A stretch of DNA of 64,000 bases from Cryptomeria japonica (taxonomy: Eukaryota > Streptophyta > Pinopsida > Cupressales > Cupressaceae), in assembly GCF_030272615.1 (NCBI RefSeq), contig NC_081405.1:572199752-572263751 (forward strand), written 5' to 3'. The position numbers and the translations under genes are program-made. The notes under the pieces were generated by a model that saw nothing but the letters and a program-made list of their open reading frames with translations, was not told where the DNA came from and did no database searches. Shown piece after piece: positions 48,804 through 61,174 of the stretch. Every line of letters starts with the position of its first letter. The stretch's first letter is position 1.

Positions 48804-50452
48804 GAAAGAAAACATCAAATTTTTGAGAATCTTAAATATTTCTTTATTCATCACTATAAATCTATTATGAATTTAGTCTCAATATTGTAGAAATTTATTC
48901 TATCACGAGTGCAATATTTAGGGATGTAATCTTTATATATATTATTTAATTAGGAAAAGGTCCTAATAGAATCCCCAACTAATTAATGTAGACAAAGATA
49001 CCACTAAAGAAAGAAATTCAATCCTCACCACTATGGTCTTGAAGGCTTTTAGGACACTTGGATTCCTATTTTGGCCTGCTTTTCCTTGACCCTATGTTAA
49101 GATAGTAAACTAGTTTGAGAGAATCTATTGGGTGGGAAATTGTGTATGGTTGCAATTATTTTCATGCATGGAAAGTGATTTAAAGTTTGGACCAATAGAG
49201 GATAAGTATTTCTTGAACCTTCGAGGACATGTGTAGAGCACCACATGGATGTTTCTCCATTATTGAACTCTTTGAATATGTAAGTAAATTATTTTTGGTT
49301 GATGACATAGTAAGTGTGGTATTTGTCTTTTCAATATGGTGTGGATAATATTAATCAAATATGGAATTTTTTTGATGCTATATACACTATGTTTTGGATT
49401 GAATTTAGGTAAGAAAAGAGGTAATGGAAGAATAAAAGAGGTACACAAAGGAAGAAGAGTGAAATAGGTGGTTTGGGATGGAGGTTACAAGTATATGTGA
49501 TAGTTCATATGGATAATTTGTTGTCTATAAAGAGGCAAATAAGCTATCACAACTTCAACATGAATGAATGCCTCATCTATAGAAGCAAAAGGTACCTCTA
49601 ATGGTTTCAAAATTTGTCAAAATAGTTATGATATACCAAATAATCAAGTGGAATATCCTTTAGGTAACTAATATTATCTTCAAACTATTTATTTTGATTT
49701 TCATCATATATGGACCTAATTGCCCCACCTTTAGGAGATAACTATAGGAGATAATTTATTACATTTAAAAGTCCATCATAAATAAATAAATTATACATGC
49801 TATGCGAATGTTTACTATCACAAATAGATTTTAATTCATTTATCTACATGAAAACACTCTTTATTTATTAGTTCTAGGAATGGAGCACTCACATGGGCAA
49901 ACAAAATGCTAGGTTTGAGAAAAATAGTTAAGAGATTGGATATATTTTTTTATATTTTCCAAATGGCTTGAGTATAATGATAATATAATTTTTAAAATAG
50001 GTTTATATCACTTTCCTTTGACTTGGTCATGGAAGATCATCTAAACCCCGAATGCACCTTTATCTTTAAAAACATGTAGTTTAAGGTCAATCATTCATAT
50101 CTATCTTATCAAACATTAGAGGAGCGAGCTTCTAAAAGTAAGAAGTACCAAGATGCGTGCTCTAGTAAAAATTTTGTAGTCCTAAATATCCACAAAATTT
50201 GGAAAAATAATACAATTTTTTAATAATATTTAATTGTAAAAGAAAGGATTAAAATGGAAATAAACACTCTAAATAAATTAATCACGGTTAAAGGGATAAA
50301 CTAGGATCAATTCATGAAGGCAAGATCTGTTATCTCAAAATTAATAGATTCATGCAAGAAAAGAAATATTAAATCTAGAGATAAAATTCTTGAAAAACTT
50401 AGCTAGCTAAAAGTGAAAGAATGTTATCAAGCTCTCATTTTCACACAGACTG
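48804..50452. other. AT-rich spacer, no feature recognised
   Basis: Between two PPR fragments. No gene, RNA or repeat supported. Confidence 0.3.
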
Positions 50453-50640
50453 GAAGAATGTTGGCAAAGGTTGTAGAGGGTAAAGGCTACTGGCCGTTGT
50501 AGGGTCCAACTTTATACCCACTGATCAGATTTCGTTGGAATTTTATAAATCCATTTCAACAAACATTGTTTGTGCATATCCTGCAATCATAGCATTTCAT
50601 TAGACCACATATCTTTGAGGCATCTGACCAAACAGTTCAT
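50453..50640 (-). pseudogene. PPR fragment, opposite orientation
   Basis: Read from 50640: HELFGQMPQRYVV, two stops (TAA TGA), NAMIAGYAQTMFVEMDL, then GIKLDPTT-ASSLYPL in degraded form, matching the PPR pattern WNAMIAGYAQ...GVKPDSTT. It is homologous to 48555-48680 on the plus strand. The adjacent 50641-50715 repeats 47120-47200 (TTAATTATAAAATCAATTCAA), so a duplicated block has been inverted in part. Confidence 0.75.
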
Positions 50641-50733
50641 TTCTTAATTATAAAATCAATTCAATTCCAACTGAACAGGAAATGAAGCATTCATCAAGAA
50701 TTGAAGGAGAAATCACTATTGAACTTACCCCTG

Positions 50734-50791
50734 TCTCATATAACCCTATGTTGGCTAGGCCCCACAATAATTAGAAGATCCTAATTACTAC
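50734..50791 (+). repeat. Direct repeat (58 bp), copy 1
   Basis: CTCATATAACCCTATGTTGG + CTAGGCCCCACAATAATTAG... recurs at 51207-51263 almost unchanged. The 415-bp interval contains no gene but repeats GGGAGGGTAAAGACCCA at about 51051 and 51089. Confidence 0.8.
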
Positions 50792-51206
50792 TGTCCTAAA
50801 CCTTGCATTGACCGTCACAATTTCACAATGAGTTGAGTTAATTAGTCCATTAGCGAGATTGGGAAAGAGTTTGGTATTGAGTTAGGTGTTGGTGGAAGGT
50901 TTAAGGAGGTACACTATCATCATAGTTAATGTTAGAGAGTGTTGTGTGAAGAAGAATGGCCACGAAAGGAGTGACTGTCCTAAGTGCTTAAGACTGTCAC
51001 AAAAAGTGAGTGTTGCAGTAGCGAATCTTCCTTTGACCTTTGAGTGTTTGGGAGGGTAAAGACCCATGGTGGTATATGTTGAGTGGTTGGGAGGGTAAAG
51101 ACCCACATATCAACTATCTACTTTGACATCCTAGGATGGTGTCCACCTACTCTAAAACCTTGTGGGCACTCTCTGTCTGATACTAACATATACATAACAT
51201 GTGCTT

Positions 51207-51263
51207 CTCATATAACCCTATGTTGGCTAGGCCCCACCATAATTAGAAGATCCTAATTACTAA
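51207..51263 (+). repeat. Direct repeat (58 bp), copy 2
   Basis: Second copy of the repeat at 50734-50791, with one or two differences. Confidence 0.8.
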
Positions 51264-53900
51264 AAACACTAGATTCTCCCCTAAAAGGTTGTTGAGTCAT
51301 AGAAGCCCTAGCTTGATAGACCTATAGTCTCTCATACCTAAAATGAGAGAATTTTCCATAACTGGTTACAAACTTCTCTCATGCCTCTTGTGTCCTCCCA
51401 TGTACGTCCTTTTCCATAAGAGACTTTGCCATAGCAACCCTAAAGTCATTTGGATTGGCCATGTGTAGGTAAACTGAAATTTTGGGCTTTCCACCCCTAA
51501 TGAAATAATTGACAAGTAACTTGTCTTGAATGTAATATACAAACTACAAGAACTCCAAAAACTAACTCTCATGTTGAGCCACTATGAAACCTTATTATGT
51601 AAATTGTGAAACTCATCTATGCATCTTTGTCAAAAATATTTTGAAATAGAACACACTTTGAAGCACTCCAATATGGTATCTGGAGAGGGTTTCCAATGTG
51701 AGTTGGTGCATTTTATCCTCCCAGTACCACAAGGTCGAATCAAGTCCTCTCAAAAATTGCATTGAAAATTATACCTTTTAAGTTTCTCACATATAGATGC
51801 AACCCAAAGCATAAGTCCAAGCTAAGTAGCCAAGACTTAACCTCAACCCCATTTGTGGATCTTAAAAATGTAGAGGATTGGAGATGAAGCAACTCTCGAA
51901 TATGATCCTTTGGCTCATGATATGTACTTGCTATAATCTATACCTCTTCTATTTATGCATGATGAGGCTAGGTAATGTGTATTGATCAATATTATATCTC
52001 CTCTATGTGTATTTTCCAAATTCAAGGCGAACTCCTAATAAGCTCTCAAGATGCAAGTATATGCTTCTCTACTACAAGTGGATCCTCATGGCTTGTAAGA
52101 TTTGAGGTCCATACTCAGGCTACTCATCTTGGTGAAAACTCTCAAAGTGATATGACCCTTCCTTCTATTTCCTACACCCTATTTTCTAACCTACACCTCA
52201 TAACCTTTACCTCACTTCCTATCATTATTACATTCCATCTACCTTTCATATCCCCTATCTTAACCTCTTCCACTTTCCCGCATCCTATCCTAAACCTTAA
52301 CATCATACACACTTACTTTTACTTCACCTACCTAACCCCATTCCATCCTTCACATCCTTAATTTATCTCCCCTCATTCACTTTCCTACCTTCCAAACCCC
52401 TAACATATCCTAACTTACTCTTTCATCATTACATCCTTCATCACTTACCTCCATATCTTACCTCCCTATCTTATCATCTTTCACCATTTTATACCACCTT
52501 CCTAATGGTACACTTATGCTCCCTTCCAAAACACCGACAAAAAATAGCACTTGATCACTACATTGATGCTCTCACGGTTCTGCAGTAGGGATATCACCTC
52601 AATTTGTACATATTCACCTCAATTTGAGTAGTAGCAGATATCAGAGCATAGAGCAATGAAGGACAACTATAGTAGTAGTTGCCCACAGGATCACGAGATG
52701 GATCTATCACCGAGGTTGCTTTCTTTGTTGCCTCTATCGGATGAAGGGAAGCAGTGAGGAACAACTAAGACCTCTCCTTGCAAGGGTTCCCCATTCCAAA
52801 TGGAGGCTCACCTTCACTGCTTCAGATTTCGGGATAACCTTCATTCAATGTGCGGTGTAGGTTAGGGTCATTGATTTCAGTCACTTCAAAAGTCATGTCT
52901 GCGAGAAAAATGATCAATTGATTGATGGTTTAATAGCTAAATAGACGTTGGTCGCTTCTACAGTCATGTCTGCGAGAACAATGATAAATGGAGAGAGGGT
53001 TATGTCAGGCCCCCTACTATTCTATGGTGGAAGAAGATCTATTCCATCTGATTTTTTTCTGGTTGGAGGATCGATCCAAAGTTGTTACGCTCCATCCCAG
53101 GGAAGAGGGATTGAAGCCAGTCCAAAGGATGGAGGTAGTTCACCCCCAGTTGAGGAAGTTAGGTTGTCGACAGTTCAGTTGAAGGGAGGGAGGCTCTTAA
53201 AGAACCCCAATTAATTCTATTTTTTTACCCCACTAGATTGTTCTCCCTCATTATCGGTTTAAATCTTAAACCCATACACCCCCAACAAAATGCAAAACGA
53301 CTTACAAATGGGCCCAAAACATGCCCTTATTACATTAAATAATGCCCAAACTTGAAAATACCCCTAAACAGACGGCAAACACAAAAACATAACAAAATTC
53401 CTACCATGAAGCTAGAAAGTTTCCCGTCGCCTGGTATCCTGGTATAGCTGCTCATGCAGCACCACTTCATTCCACGACTGGTTCCCTGTAGAGGCGGGAT
53501 AATGGTAGAGGCGGGACAAAGTAATGGCAGAGGTCAATGGGACGAAGACGCGGGATTTATGAAATGACTTGGTCTTTTTTTTTTTGAAGTAATGCACGCG
53601 GTCGTTGGAAATTCGATGAACGCAAGCACTTTTTCTAAAAAAACCCAAATGTCATTGCCAATTCCTTTTCCCTCGAAACCAAATGTTGCATTATCATCAG
53701 AATTCTGATGAAATCGGGCATTTAAAAAAAAAATCAAATTTGATCACAATATACCTTCTCCATTGGAAACCTCCATCGGAATTTCAGGCCAAATGTATTA
53801 GTGAATCCACACAGACACAGTGACTTGATAGTCAGGTCAAGGTCATAATGAGGACAAAGGTATTTAATACCCAGTGAAAGATCTAGAGCATTCAAACTCA
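51264..53900. other. Spacer with a pyrimidine-rich stretch
   Basis: 52130-52500 is strongly CT-rich (TTACCTC, CCTATC words) without open-frame meaning. CAGTCATGTCTGCGAGAA occurs at about 52892 and 52961. A frame at 52948-53214 has no recognised motif. No gene supported. Confidence 0.4.
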
Positions 53901-53908
53901 AAAATATG
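53901..53908. repeat. Left 8-bp target duplication of hAT element (degraded)
   Basis: AAAATATG compares with GAAATAAG at 60014-60021, six of eight identical. hAT elements make 8-bp duplications. Confidence 0.55.
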
Positions 53909-56551
53909 CAAGGTTACCAGGAGACGGGGGTACTTGGGTATTTCGGAGACAGGTACTAGTATTGGTACGACAAATTTTCAAAAAAAGGAGACGAGGGTAC
54001 TTGGAGACGGCAAATTATTTTTTTAATATAAATTTATAATTTTCAGTAAATATCATAACATAGAATTTTGAAAAAAAGAATAGTGGAATCTTTTAACAAA
54101 TCAATATTAACTTTCAAGTTTAAATACACATATGTCAAATGTCATTGTGTCAAAAGACTGAAAAGTTCAAAACTCACACTACATATTTCATATTTCATAT
54201 TAGTTAGTAGCATCATTACAAATTGAAATTCAAAAACATTGATAATTTGATGCTAATACACAAATGAAAAAATAAAAATCAGAAATATATCATCTACTCT
54301 GCTATGTCTGGATAATCCATATGAAGGTCCTCAGCTAGGATGGTCTCCATATACTCATCACTCTCTAACTTAGGTTCCTCTGATGGTAGTAGAACTAGGG
54401 GCAATTCAATAAGGCCATTTGGTTCAACCATTTCATCCCCCATGGCTGCAACTCCTCCATCATCAGGTGCAATTTGGTCCCATTTTGTTGAAGGACCCTC
54501 CATGTAACCATGATCAACACGAGAGAGAAGACCAAGTGAGCTATGAATGTAGACCAATTTATCTGCTTTCTTTGACCCCAATCGGTTCCTCTTTTGTGAA
54601 TGAATAAGACCATAAGTGCTCCAATTCCTCTCACAAGATGAAGAGCTAGCTACTTGTGAGAGCAATCTGATTGCACATGATTGCAATTCAAGGGCTTCAC
54701 CTCCATGGTTCCACCACCACTCTAAAGGATCTTTCTTTTCCCACATATCATATAAAGCTTCCACTGAAGAGAAATCACCTTGCCCACTTGAAAACTTATT
54801 CCATTGAGTCCTTATGATTGAGGCATCCTCATGTTGGCCATAAATATTTTTTACTACAGCCCAAAATCATTTCATTACCTCTCTATCCTCATGTGGAGGC
54901 CTTTTTTTGGTCTCTTCTGTATTATGCCATTTAGGATTTAAGGCATGGGCAGCACAATGAAGGGGTGTGTTGAATTTGTTCCATCTTCCCTGCAACTTTT
55001 CTTCTATCAAAGGATATAAAGAATAATCTTTTGCATTAGTTATTTTTTTGATTCTTTCACACATGGAATCTATTTCTTCATAAACTTCCCCCAAACATGG
55101 CTTGTCTGAGTCTGTAAATTTAATCACCTCACATATGGGCCTAATAAAATCCACAACAAATTTCACATCAGCCCAAAAACGGCCATCAAGGACCAAACCT
55201 CTCACCTCAATTGCAGTATCTGATGTAGATTGCCTCCAAGATGCCCATGCATCACTAACAACTATTGAACATAAATCTCCTATGACTTCACAAAGGCAGT
55301 CAAGAAGAATAAAATAGGAAGTGAACCGTGTATCAGCTGGTTTGAGAAGTTCCACCTTGGCAAACGTACGTTAAATGGCTTGTGTGTGATGATGGTTACA
55401 TATGAACATCTGTATTTTTCTACCCTTTTCTATGAGGTTTGAAACCCATTGGAACTTGCCAATATATTTGAGTGCATTGTTCCATGAATGCACACAACAA
55501 GGTGTCCAAAATATATGCTTGTACTTGTTTTGCACCATCATACCTATTACTTTACAAATAGGGGCAACACCGGTAATAACTTGGACTACATGTGATGCCC
55601 CCACCTACTCAATGATGTCACATAGCTGGTTATGAAGAAAATATGCATTCATTCCTTTCCCTGAATAGTCTATTGCCTTCAAAAAATAAGGCCCTTTGCT
55701 ACATGTCACCATGATATTAAGTAGTGGACCATTTCTAGCATCTATCCACCCATCCATCACCATACTACAACCTTTTGTAGACCACACTCTCTTTATTGGT
55801 GCAATTTGTTTGTCTAATCGAATTTTTTCTTTGTCAATTAGAGTTGTGTCGAGCTTTTCAGATCCAGGTGGTTTATACCCAACTTGTCCATTATTGATAG
55901 CTTGTACCATCTCTACATAGAAAGGTGAGCGAGCAGCATTAAATGGTATTCCATCTGCATAAAAGAAGTGTACAATTGCTGCATCAATTGCTTCTCAACC
56001 TTGCACATCAAATATCCTTCCAATGGGGTTTGAGATGCTAGTATGTGGTCTCTTGTGAGACTCAGACTGTGCTCCTACAACACTACAAGACACATCTACC
56101 TCCGGCTCTCTAGTTGCCCCTATGGTTGAAGCATGAGAGGAGCTCACATTGTAAACTTTCCCATTAGCCCTTTCTTTCTCCCTCACAACATCATATCATT
56201 CTGACTCATTTGTACAAACTTCAACACCGTGTCCTGGTTGGTGAAGGAAATGAGCCTTCACCCGCATGTAGGTACCTTTCCATCCCAATGGACAAAGTTT
56301 ACATTTAATGGTGGTTCTCCCCCCCCTTCCTTTTGGCCCTAGAACATGGTCAACATACTTCCACAAGGGGTACAAGCCTTGTTTCCCCCCCCACCCTTGA
56401 CATTCTACAATCTGCAAAACAAAATGAAAATTCAAAAACTATTACCAGTTTTATGTTTTTTTGCACATTGGTTTTGGAATTCTGAATTAGATTATTTTGA
56501 GTTTTTTGCAAAATGCCACAAATATATGCCTTCTTATTTTATGAGACTGTT

Positions 56552-56817
56552 TATCACTATTAAATTTGCAAATTTAACAGTGATATATAGATTACAGTGA
56601 TTATATCAGTATTAAATTTGCAAATTTAATAGTGATATACAATAGACTGTATATCATTGTTAAATTTATCGAATTTAATAGTGATATATAGTCTGCAGTG
56701 ATTATATCAATGTTAGATTTGCAAATTTAACACTGATATACAGTTTCATATCAATGTTAAATTTGCATCATTGTATATAGAGTTAACTATTAAATTTACA
56801 AATTTAACACTAATATT
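56552..56817. repeat. Array of ~36-bp palindromes in hAT intron
   Basis: Five or six successive inverted repeats of the form ATATCA-TGTTAAATTTGCAAATTTAA + CA-TGATAT, at 56552-56586, 56603-56638, 56651-56687, 56704-56739, about 56758-56790 (partial) and 56783-56817, spaced 45-52 bp apart. Centre TTTGCAAA or TTTATCGAA. Each could extrude a hairpin. Confidence 0.85.
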
Positions 56818-56940
56818 AAATATACAATTTTTTAATGCATCAAAAATTTTAAAAAACTAAAAGTTTACAAACTATATTATTATTTTTATTATTTCAATTT
56901 GTTATCCTTTTTTGATACTTATGTATTATCTCATTGCTTT

Positions 56941-59300
56941 CACGAGTTAAACAAAGTGGCAGATTTCCTGGCTAATTTGGCTATTGACTTAGCTGCTATT
57001 CATAAGAATATAGTAGTAGGCGACATTCCTCAAGAACTCCTCCTCAGGTATATGCCTCATCCCTCAGATTAAGTTATCTATTTTGAATTATTCCTCCATT
57101 CTTGTTGAAATATATGTATTATACTCTTCTCTATTCAGTATGTATTTGGTTGTCATGTGGCAATAGGAGGAGTTTTATTCCTATCTGCATATGGAGTTCT
57201 TTACACTTCTGCAATTGGGTTAGATGTTAATGCATGTATTTCTAGAAGATTGGAGAGATTATTTTTTCTAGTTGAATTGCATGTTAAAATATTTGGTTTT
57301 TTTCTCCATTTCTTACTGAAGTATTCATATTTTCTTCTTCTCAATACAGTTTGTATCATTGCTTCATGTGTTGATAGAAGGTCTTATATCTATCTGCATT
57401 TGGAGTAGTTATACATCTCTGTATTTGAGTTAGATGGTAATGTGTGTATTACTTAAGAATTGGAGATTTAGGCTTGGATTGCATTATATTTTATCAGCTT
57501 GTTTTTTAATATGGTGTACTCATTTTCCGTTTGGCATACATATGGGGGCAAGAAATTTATTTTCTTTATGAGGTTTAAGTTGTTTTTCTTTCTCACATAT
57601 GAATATCGTCACATTTGGTGCACATTGTGTTAAAGCTGCAGTTTGGGTTCTTTATCTTGGCCACTTCGTGTTAAATGGTTTTATTTGATAATGTATGGGA
57701 ATTTGCTCTAAAATTTCATAAGCTTTTCTATCTCAGTTTGGAGACAGATTTCCTTTGGATTTGCTTTTCGATTTTTATGTGTTTTTATGTCTTGTCAATA
57801 TTATCCTCATTTATATCGGGTTATGGTTGTGGCATGTGTGTTTTGCGTAATCATTATCCTTTAGGCCTACATTCCTTTCTGCATGCTTCATCTCCTCCAG
57901 CCACCGGTATGTTTGTAAGGTTTTATTATCCAATGATTAATATCTACTTGCTGGCCGCCTTGTGCTTGTCTGGGTCTGTCAGTTTGGAGTACGGTTACTT
58001 TATTTTTGCGTGTTAGTATCCTACTTGTGGGAGAGTCACTTATGATTTTTAATGGAAGGATTTTAAATGTGTGTGAATTGATATAAGTGTGATTGTAGTG
58101 GTTGTTTTAGTACCTTTGTGGGAAACTCAGGCCATTTCTTTCCTTCAAATACACTTCTCTTCTGTCAATGTCAAAAGCAGTTTTTTGTGTTTTTTTTGTT
58201 TGGTTGTCAGTTCCCTTCTTCCTGCAAATGTCATCCTCTTTTTCATGTGGAGTATATAGAGTGGTTTTAGAAGCTCGTTCACTGGGGGATGATGATGCAA
58301 GTGAGGATAATTCTATTAAACTTGGTAAGGTTTTCAATTTATTTACTCCCACAGTAGATTTTGAGCTTCGCAGACTTTTGAGATGTAGGTGGTTACAGGT
58401 TGCTCACCAAATTTCTTATGATGAGCTTCTCTCTCATTTTATTACTGTTTGTTATGATGTTCTACTTGATTTGGATTTGGTTCGCCTCTTGGTATCCTCA
58501 TTTATCTTTCTGATAGTATGTAATTGGGAGTTGGTCTTTGCTGCATTGGATAGTTATCAGTTTGATATGGGCTCTTTTCCTTACGGGGGTATTCTTCCTC
58601 GCCATGAGCTTTTGGCTAATGGCTGGTCTGGTCATTTTCTTCATCAGTTATGAATGGGATTGATATGTGACTCCTTGGAAACCACTAGAGCCTCTATGGA
58701 TTTTTTGTTATATTTGGCTCCTAACCATTTTGTGGATAAAGCATGGGTTGTTTTTCAGGCTCTGCATTCACTGATCTCTTCGGGGTTTTTGTTTTCTACT
58801 CCGGCTTGTGTGGCCTTCCCTTTAAGGGTGGTTTCACCTCCGTTCTCTTCTCAGCTGCCATCGGAAGAGAGCACTAGTTCCTAGTTCTTGGATATCTAAC
58901 ATATTGTCTGTGTTGTAGCTGGTGGTTTTTTTGGTTATTTTGCAGGGTTGCAGGTAGCTTGGCTTTTATTTTGTTCGAAATGGTTTGCATTGGTCCTGAA
59001 AGTGAATTCTCTCTCATGTAGCTATCTCTTCACACACATCTCTTCTTCAGTTGGAGTTATTTTGCTTTAAAATTGTCAGATCGAACTTTTTGTAAAAATA
59101 GGTAGTGATAGGAGGGTGGGGTTTTTAGTCGAAACATACTGGTTGTAAGGGCTATATATATCTCTGTTGTAAACTTAAAAATGGCTACAACCAGAGGTTT
59201 TCTTGTGAGTTCTTTCCTACTAGTATGCCATGTCTGAACCCAATGTAAAATTTTCTTTTAATTAATATAAGTTCAGTGGACTCTCCACTTTTATCAAAAA
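56941..59300 (+). mobile_element. 5'-truncated LINE (non-LTR retrotransposon)
   Basis: Begins within the final RNase H segment, HELNKVADFLANLAID-AA (56941-57072, stop TAA 57070-57072), a motif typical of plant L1-type LINE RNase H ("...N..AD.LAN"). A T-rich 3' region of about 2.2 kb follows, containing a degenerate ~200-bp tandem duplication (57139-57310 and 57349-57480), and ends with TTAATATAAGTTCAGTGGAC + TCTCCACTTTTATCAAAAAA, an oligo-A tail. 5' truncation is normal for LINEs. I could not define the target duplication. Frames at 58168-58653 and 58654-58884 show no recognised motif. Confidence 0.65.
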
Positions 59301-60013
59301 ATATTAAAAATTTAAGAAGATTCTTTAATTTTTTTGAATTTGTATAGTATTACTATTAAACATAAAAACCACAAACACAAAGATATTATATAGTTAATAG
59401 TGTTAATTTATTAACTATTAAATTAATCAATTAATAAAATTATTAATAGTGCTTAGTAGTTATTACTTATTAACAACAAAATAAAAAATGAATTGAAGTT
59501 ACAAAGAATGGAAAATAAAAAAAAATAAAAAAAAATGAAGTAAACTTACCTGAATCGCATCCACTTGTTTGGCATTGCACCTGCACCTGTTTCGCATTGC
59601 ACCTGCTGGTCGCGAAAGTCAACTTTTTTTGGTTTCCATTGAGTTTGTTTGTGGTGGCTGCAACACTAGATTTTCGTCGCATTTGAATGATGTTAAAAAA
59701 AAATTGCAAGATGTTTTAAGCGAATGAAAAATTGTTGAGCATTTAGGGTTTTCGTTGGGCGGTTTAAAATTTTCAGTCAACGCGTCGTGTTAGGGTTTTT
59801 TTATGCCGCGTTGGGTTTTTTTTTTTTAAATGACTTAATTAATTGTTTTCAATGACAAGAGATGCCACATTTCTTTACGGGAGATGTTGGAGACGTCTCT
59901 CCAAAGCACCCACATATGAGAGGTGCTTCCAAAGACATCTGGGAGACAGGAGACGTGTCCCAGTCTCTGAGACGCGTCCCAGGGGTCTGGAGACGTGTCT
60001 CCTAGTAATGCTG

Positions 60014-60021
60014 GAAATAAG
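60014..60021. repeat. Right 8-bp target duplication of hAT element (degraded)
   Basis: GAAATAAG; see the left copy at 53901-53908. Confidence 0.55.
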
Positions 60022-61020
60022 TAACATAGGGTCATCATCAAGAGCACAGTCAATGACTGTTATAAGATAGGGATACTAAGACATGTGTCTTTATAGATGT
60101 TTATTACAAATTCATGAAAGGGAATCACTATCATCAAAGAGAATGATTTCTACAAAAAAAGAACAGCCCAAGGAAAGAAAGAAAAGTTAAAGCACAGACA
60201 GTGATTTAATTCACTGTCAAAGAACAATAAAGTTTTGACAATCATAAAGTCTTTGAGCCCTAAAGTCTTAATAAAGATGACCAAAACAATCCTCTAAAAT
60301 ACAACAGTGACCTTTGACAGTCAAGCTTATGCTACAAGTCACAGTGACACCATAGAGCACTCATACCCAAATACTGTCAAGTCACAGAGAATCCATGATA
60401 GATACAGAGATATTGAGCTCAAAGAACAATGATAGTAAGTCTTGATGATCACAGGCACAAAAGATAGAATCAAAGACACTATCACAGTTTGGATTTGTGC
60501 AGAGAACATTCTATAAGAGACTGTCATCATTATGCCTTGATAAGGTGAAAGAAGTATTATAATAATGAAGTATATCCCTAATTTTGTCAAGAAAGCAACA
60601 AGGATTTGTAATATTGCCCTAAGAACAGGGAAGTTTGGACAGTGAGAAGCCCTTGTTAAGACCCAATGGATAGAAGAACACAAGATATTCAAATCAGTAA
60701 GCAAAAATAAAAGGAAAGTATTGCACCTATGCTAGAGGGTGAAAGATTTTAGAACACACAATATCACTGAGTGTAAAGGCAGCTAATAGAGAAAAGACAG
60801 TTTTTGACAGTCCGCAAACAAAATTGTATCATTCCAAGGCAATGAGCAGTCAAAGAAAGGTTATTTGGAGAAGATAAGACAACAAATCTGGTAAATATAT
60901 CATTAATGCAATCATAGGCAAATTTGAGCTATTAGGGTAGCTAAAGGATAAGTTAAGAAGCCTATTGCATGTGTATACTAATAAAGTTAATTTTGGAGTC
61001 TTGTAATATCAGTTTATCAA
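60022..61020. repeat. CAGT/ACTGTCA motif-rich region
   Basis: Dense ACAGT, TGACAGT and ACTGTCA words (for example CACAGTCAATGACTGTT at 60041, CACAGACAGTGATTTAATTC then ACTGTCAAAG at about 60193-60220, GACAGTTTTTGACAGTCCGC near 60798), similar to 43750-45340 and likely the same repeat family. No coding region. Confidence 0.55.
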
Positions 61021-61074
61021 AATTATGGACCTTTTCTTTAAACAATATGAGCTAAATCTGACTCCATGCTCAAA

Positions 61075-61125
61075 ATATCTCTGTATCTCTCTATCTCCGT
61101 TCCCCTTCCCTCCTCCCCCCTCCCC

Positions 61126-61174
<49 letters not shown>

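Larger units (their letters stand above)
54294..59597 (-). pseudogene. hAT transposase (BED finger, DUF659, dimerisation domain)
   Basis: Proposed exon 1 is 59597-59550 (16 codons, MRNRCRCNAKQVDAIQ, donor GTAAGT); the intron is 59549-56412 (acceptor TTTTGCAG); exon 2 is 56411-54294. About 721 residues, a normal hAT size. Exon 2 begins with a BED-type zinc finger (CKLCPLGWKG ... VKAHFLHQPGH). A DUF659 region follows (KGCSMVMDGWIDARNGPLLNIMV; HIFWTPCCVHSWNNALK), then ADTRFTSYFILLDCL, and the C-terminal dimerisation motif (LLSQVASSSSCERNWSTYG ... NRLGSKKADKLVYIH). The whole of exon 2 is in one frame with no indel but five stops: 56196, 55995, 55605, 55371 and 54867. Each fits one C-to-T change (CGA, CGA, CAG, CAA, CGA). 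It would have mobilised the element bounded at 53909 and 60013. Confidence 0.85.
53909..60013 (-). mobile_element. hAT DNA transposon (6.1 kb) with LINE in its intron
   Basis: The left end CAAGGTTACCAGGAGACG and the reverse complement of the right end, CAGCATTACTAGGAGACAC, match at about 13 of 17. hAT ends typically start CA-G. Subterminal GGAGAC words cluster at both ends. Inside lies a BED/DUF659/hAT-dimerisation transposase on the minus strand (59597 to 54294) with a 3.1-kb intron containing a palindrome array and a truncated LINE. Confidence 0.75.

Noticed and set aside
52948-53214. 88-codon frame
   Set aside because: No motif, no supporting context, overlapping frame equally long.
58168-58884. 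Two adjoining open frames of 161 and 76 codons
   Set aside because: No recognised motif; they lie in the T-rich 3' region of the LINE and have hydrophobic, biased composition.
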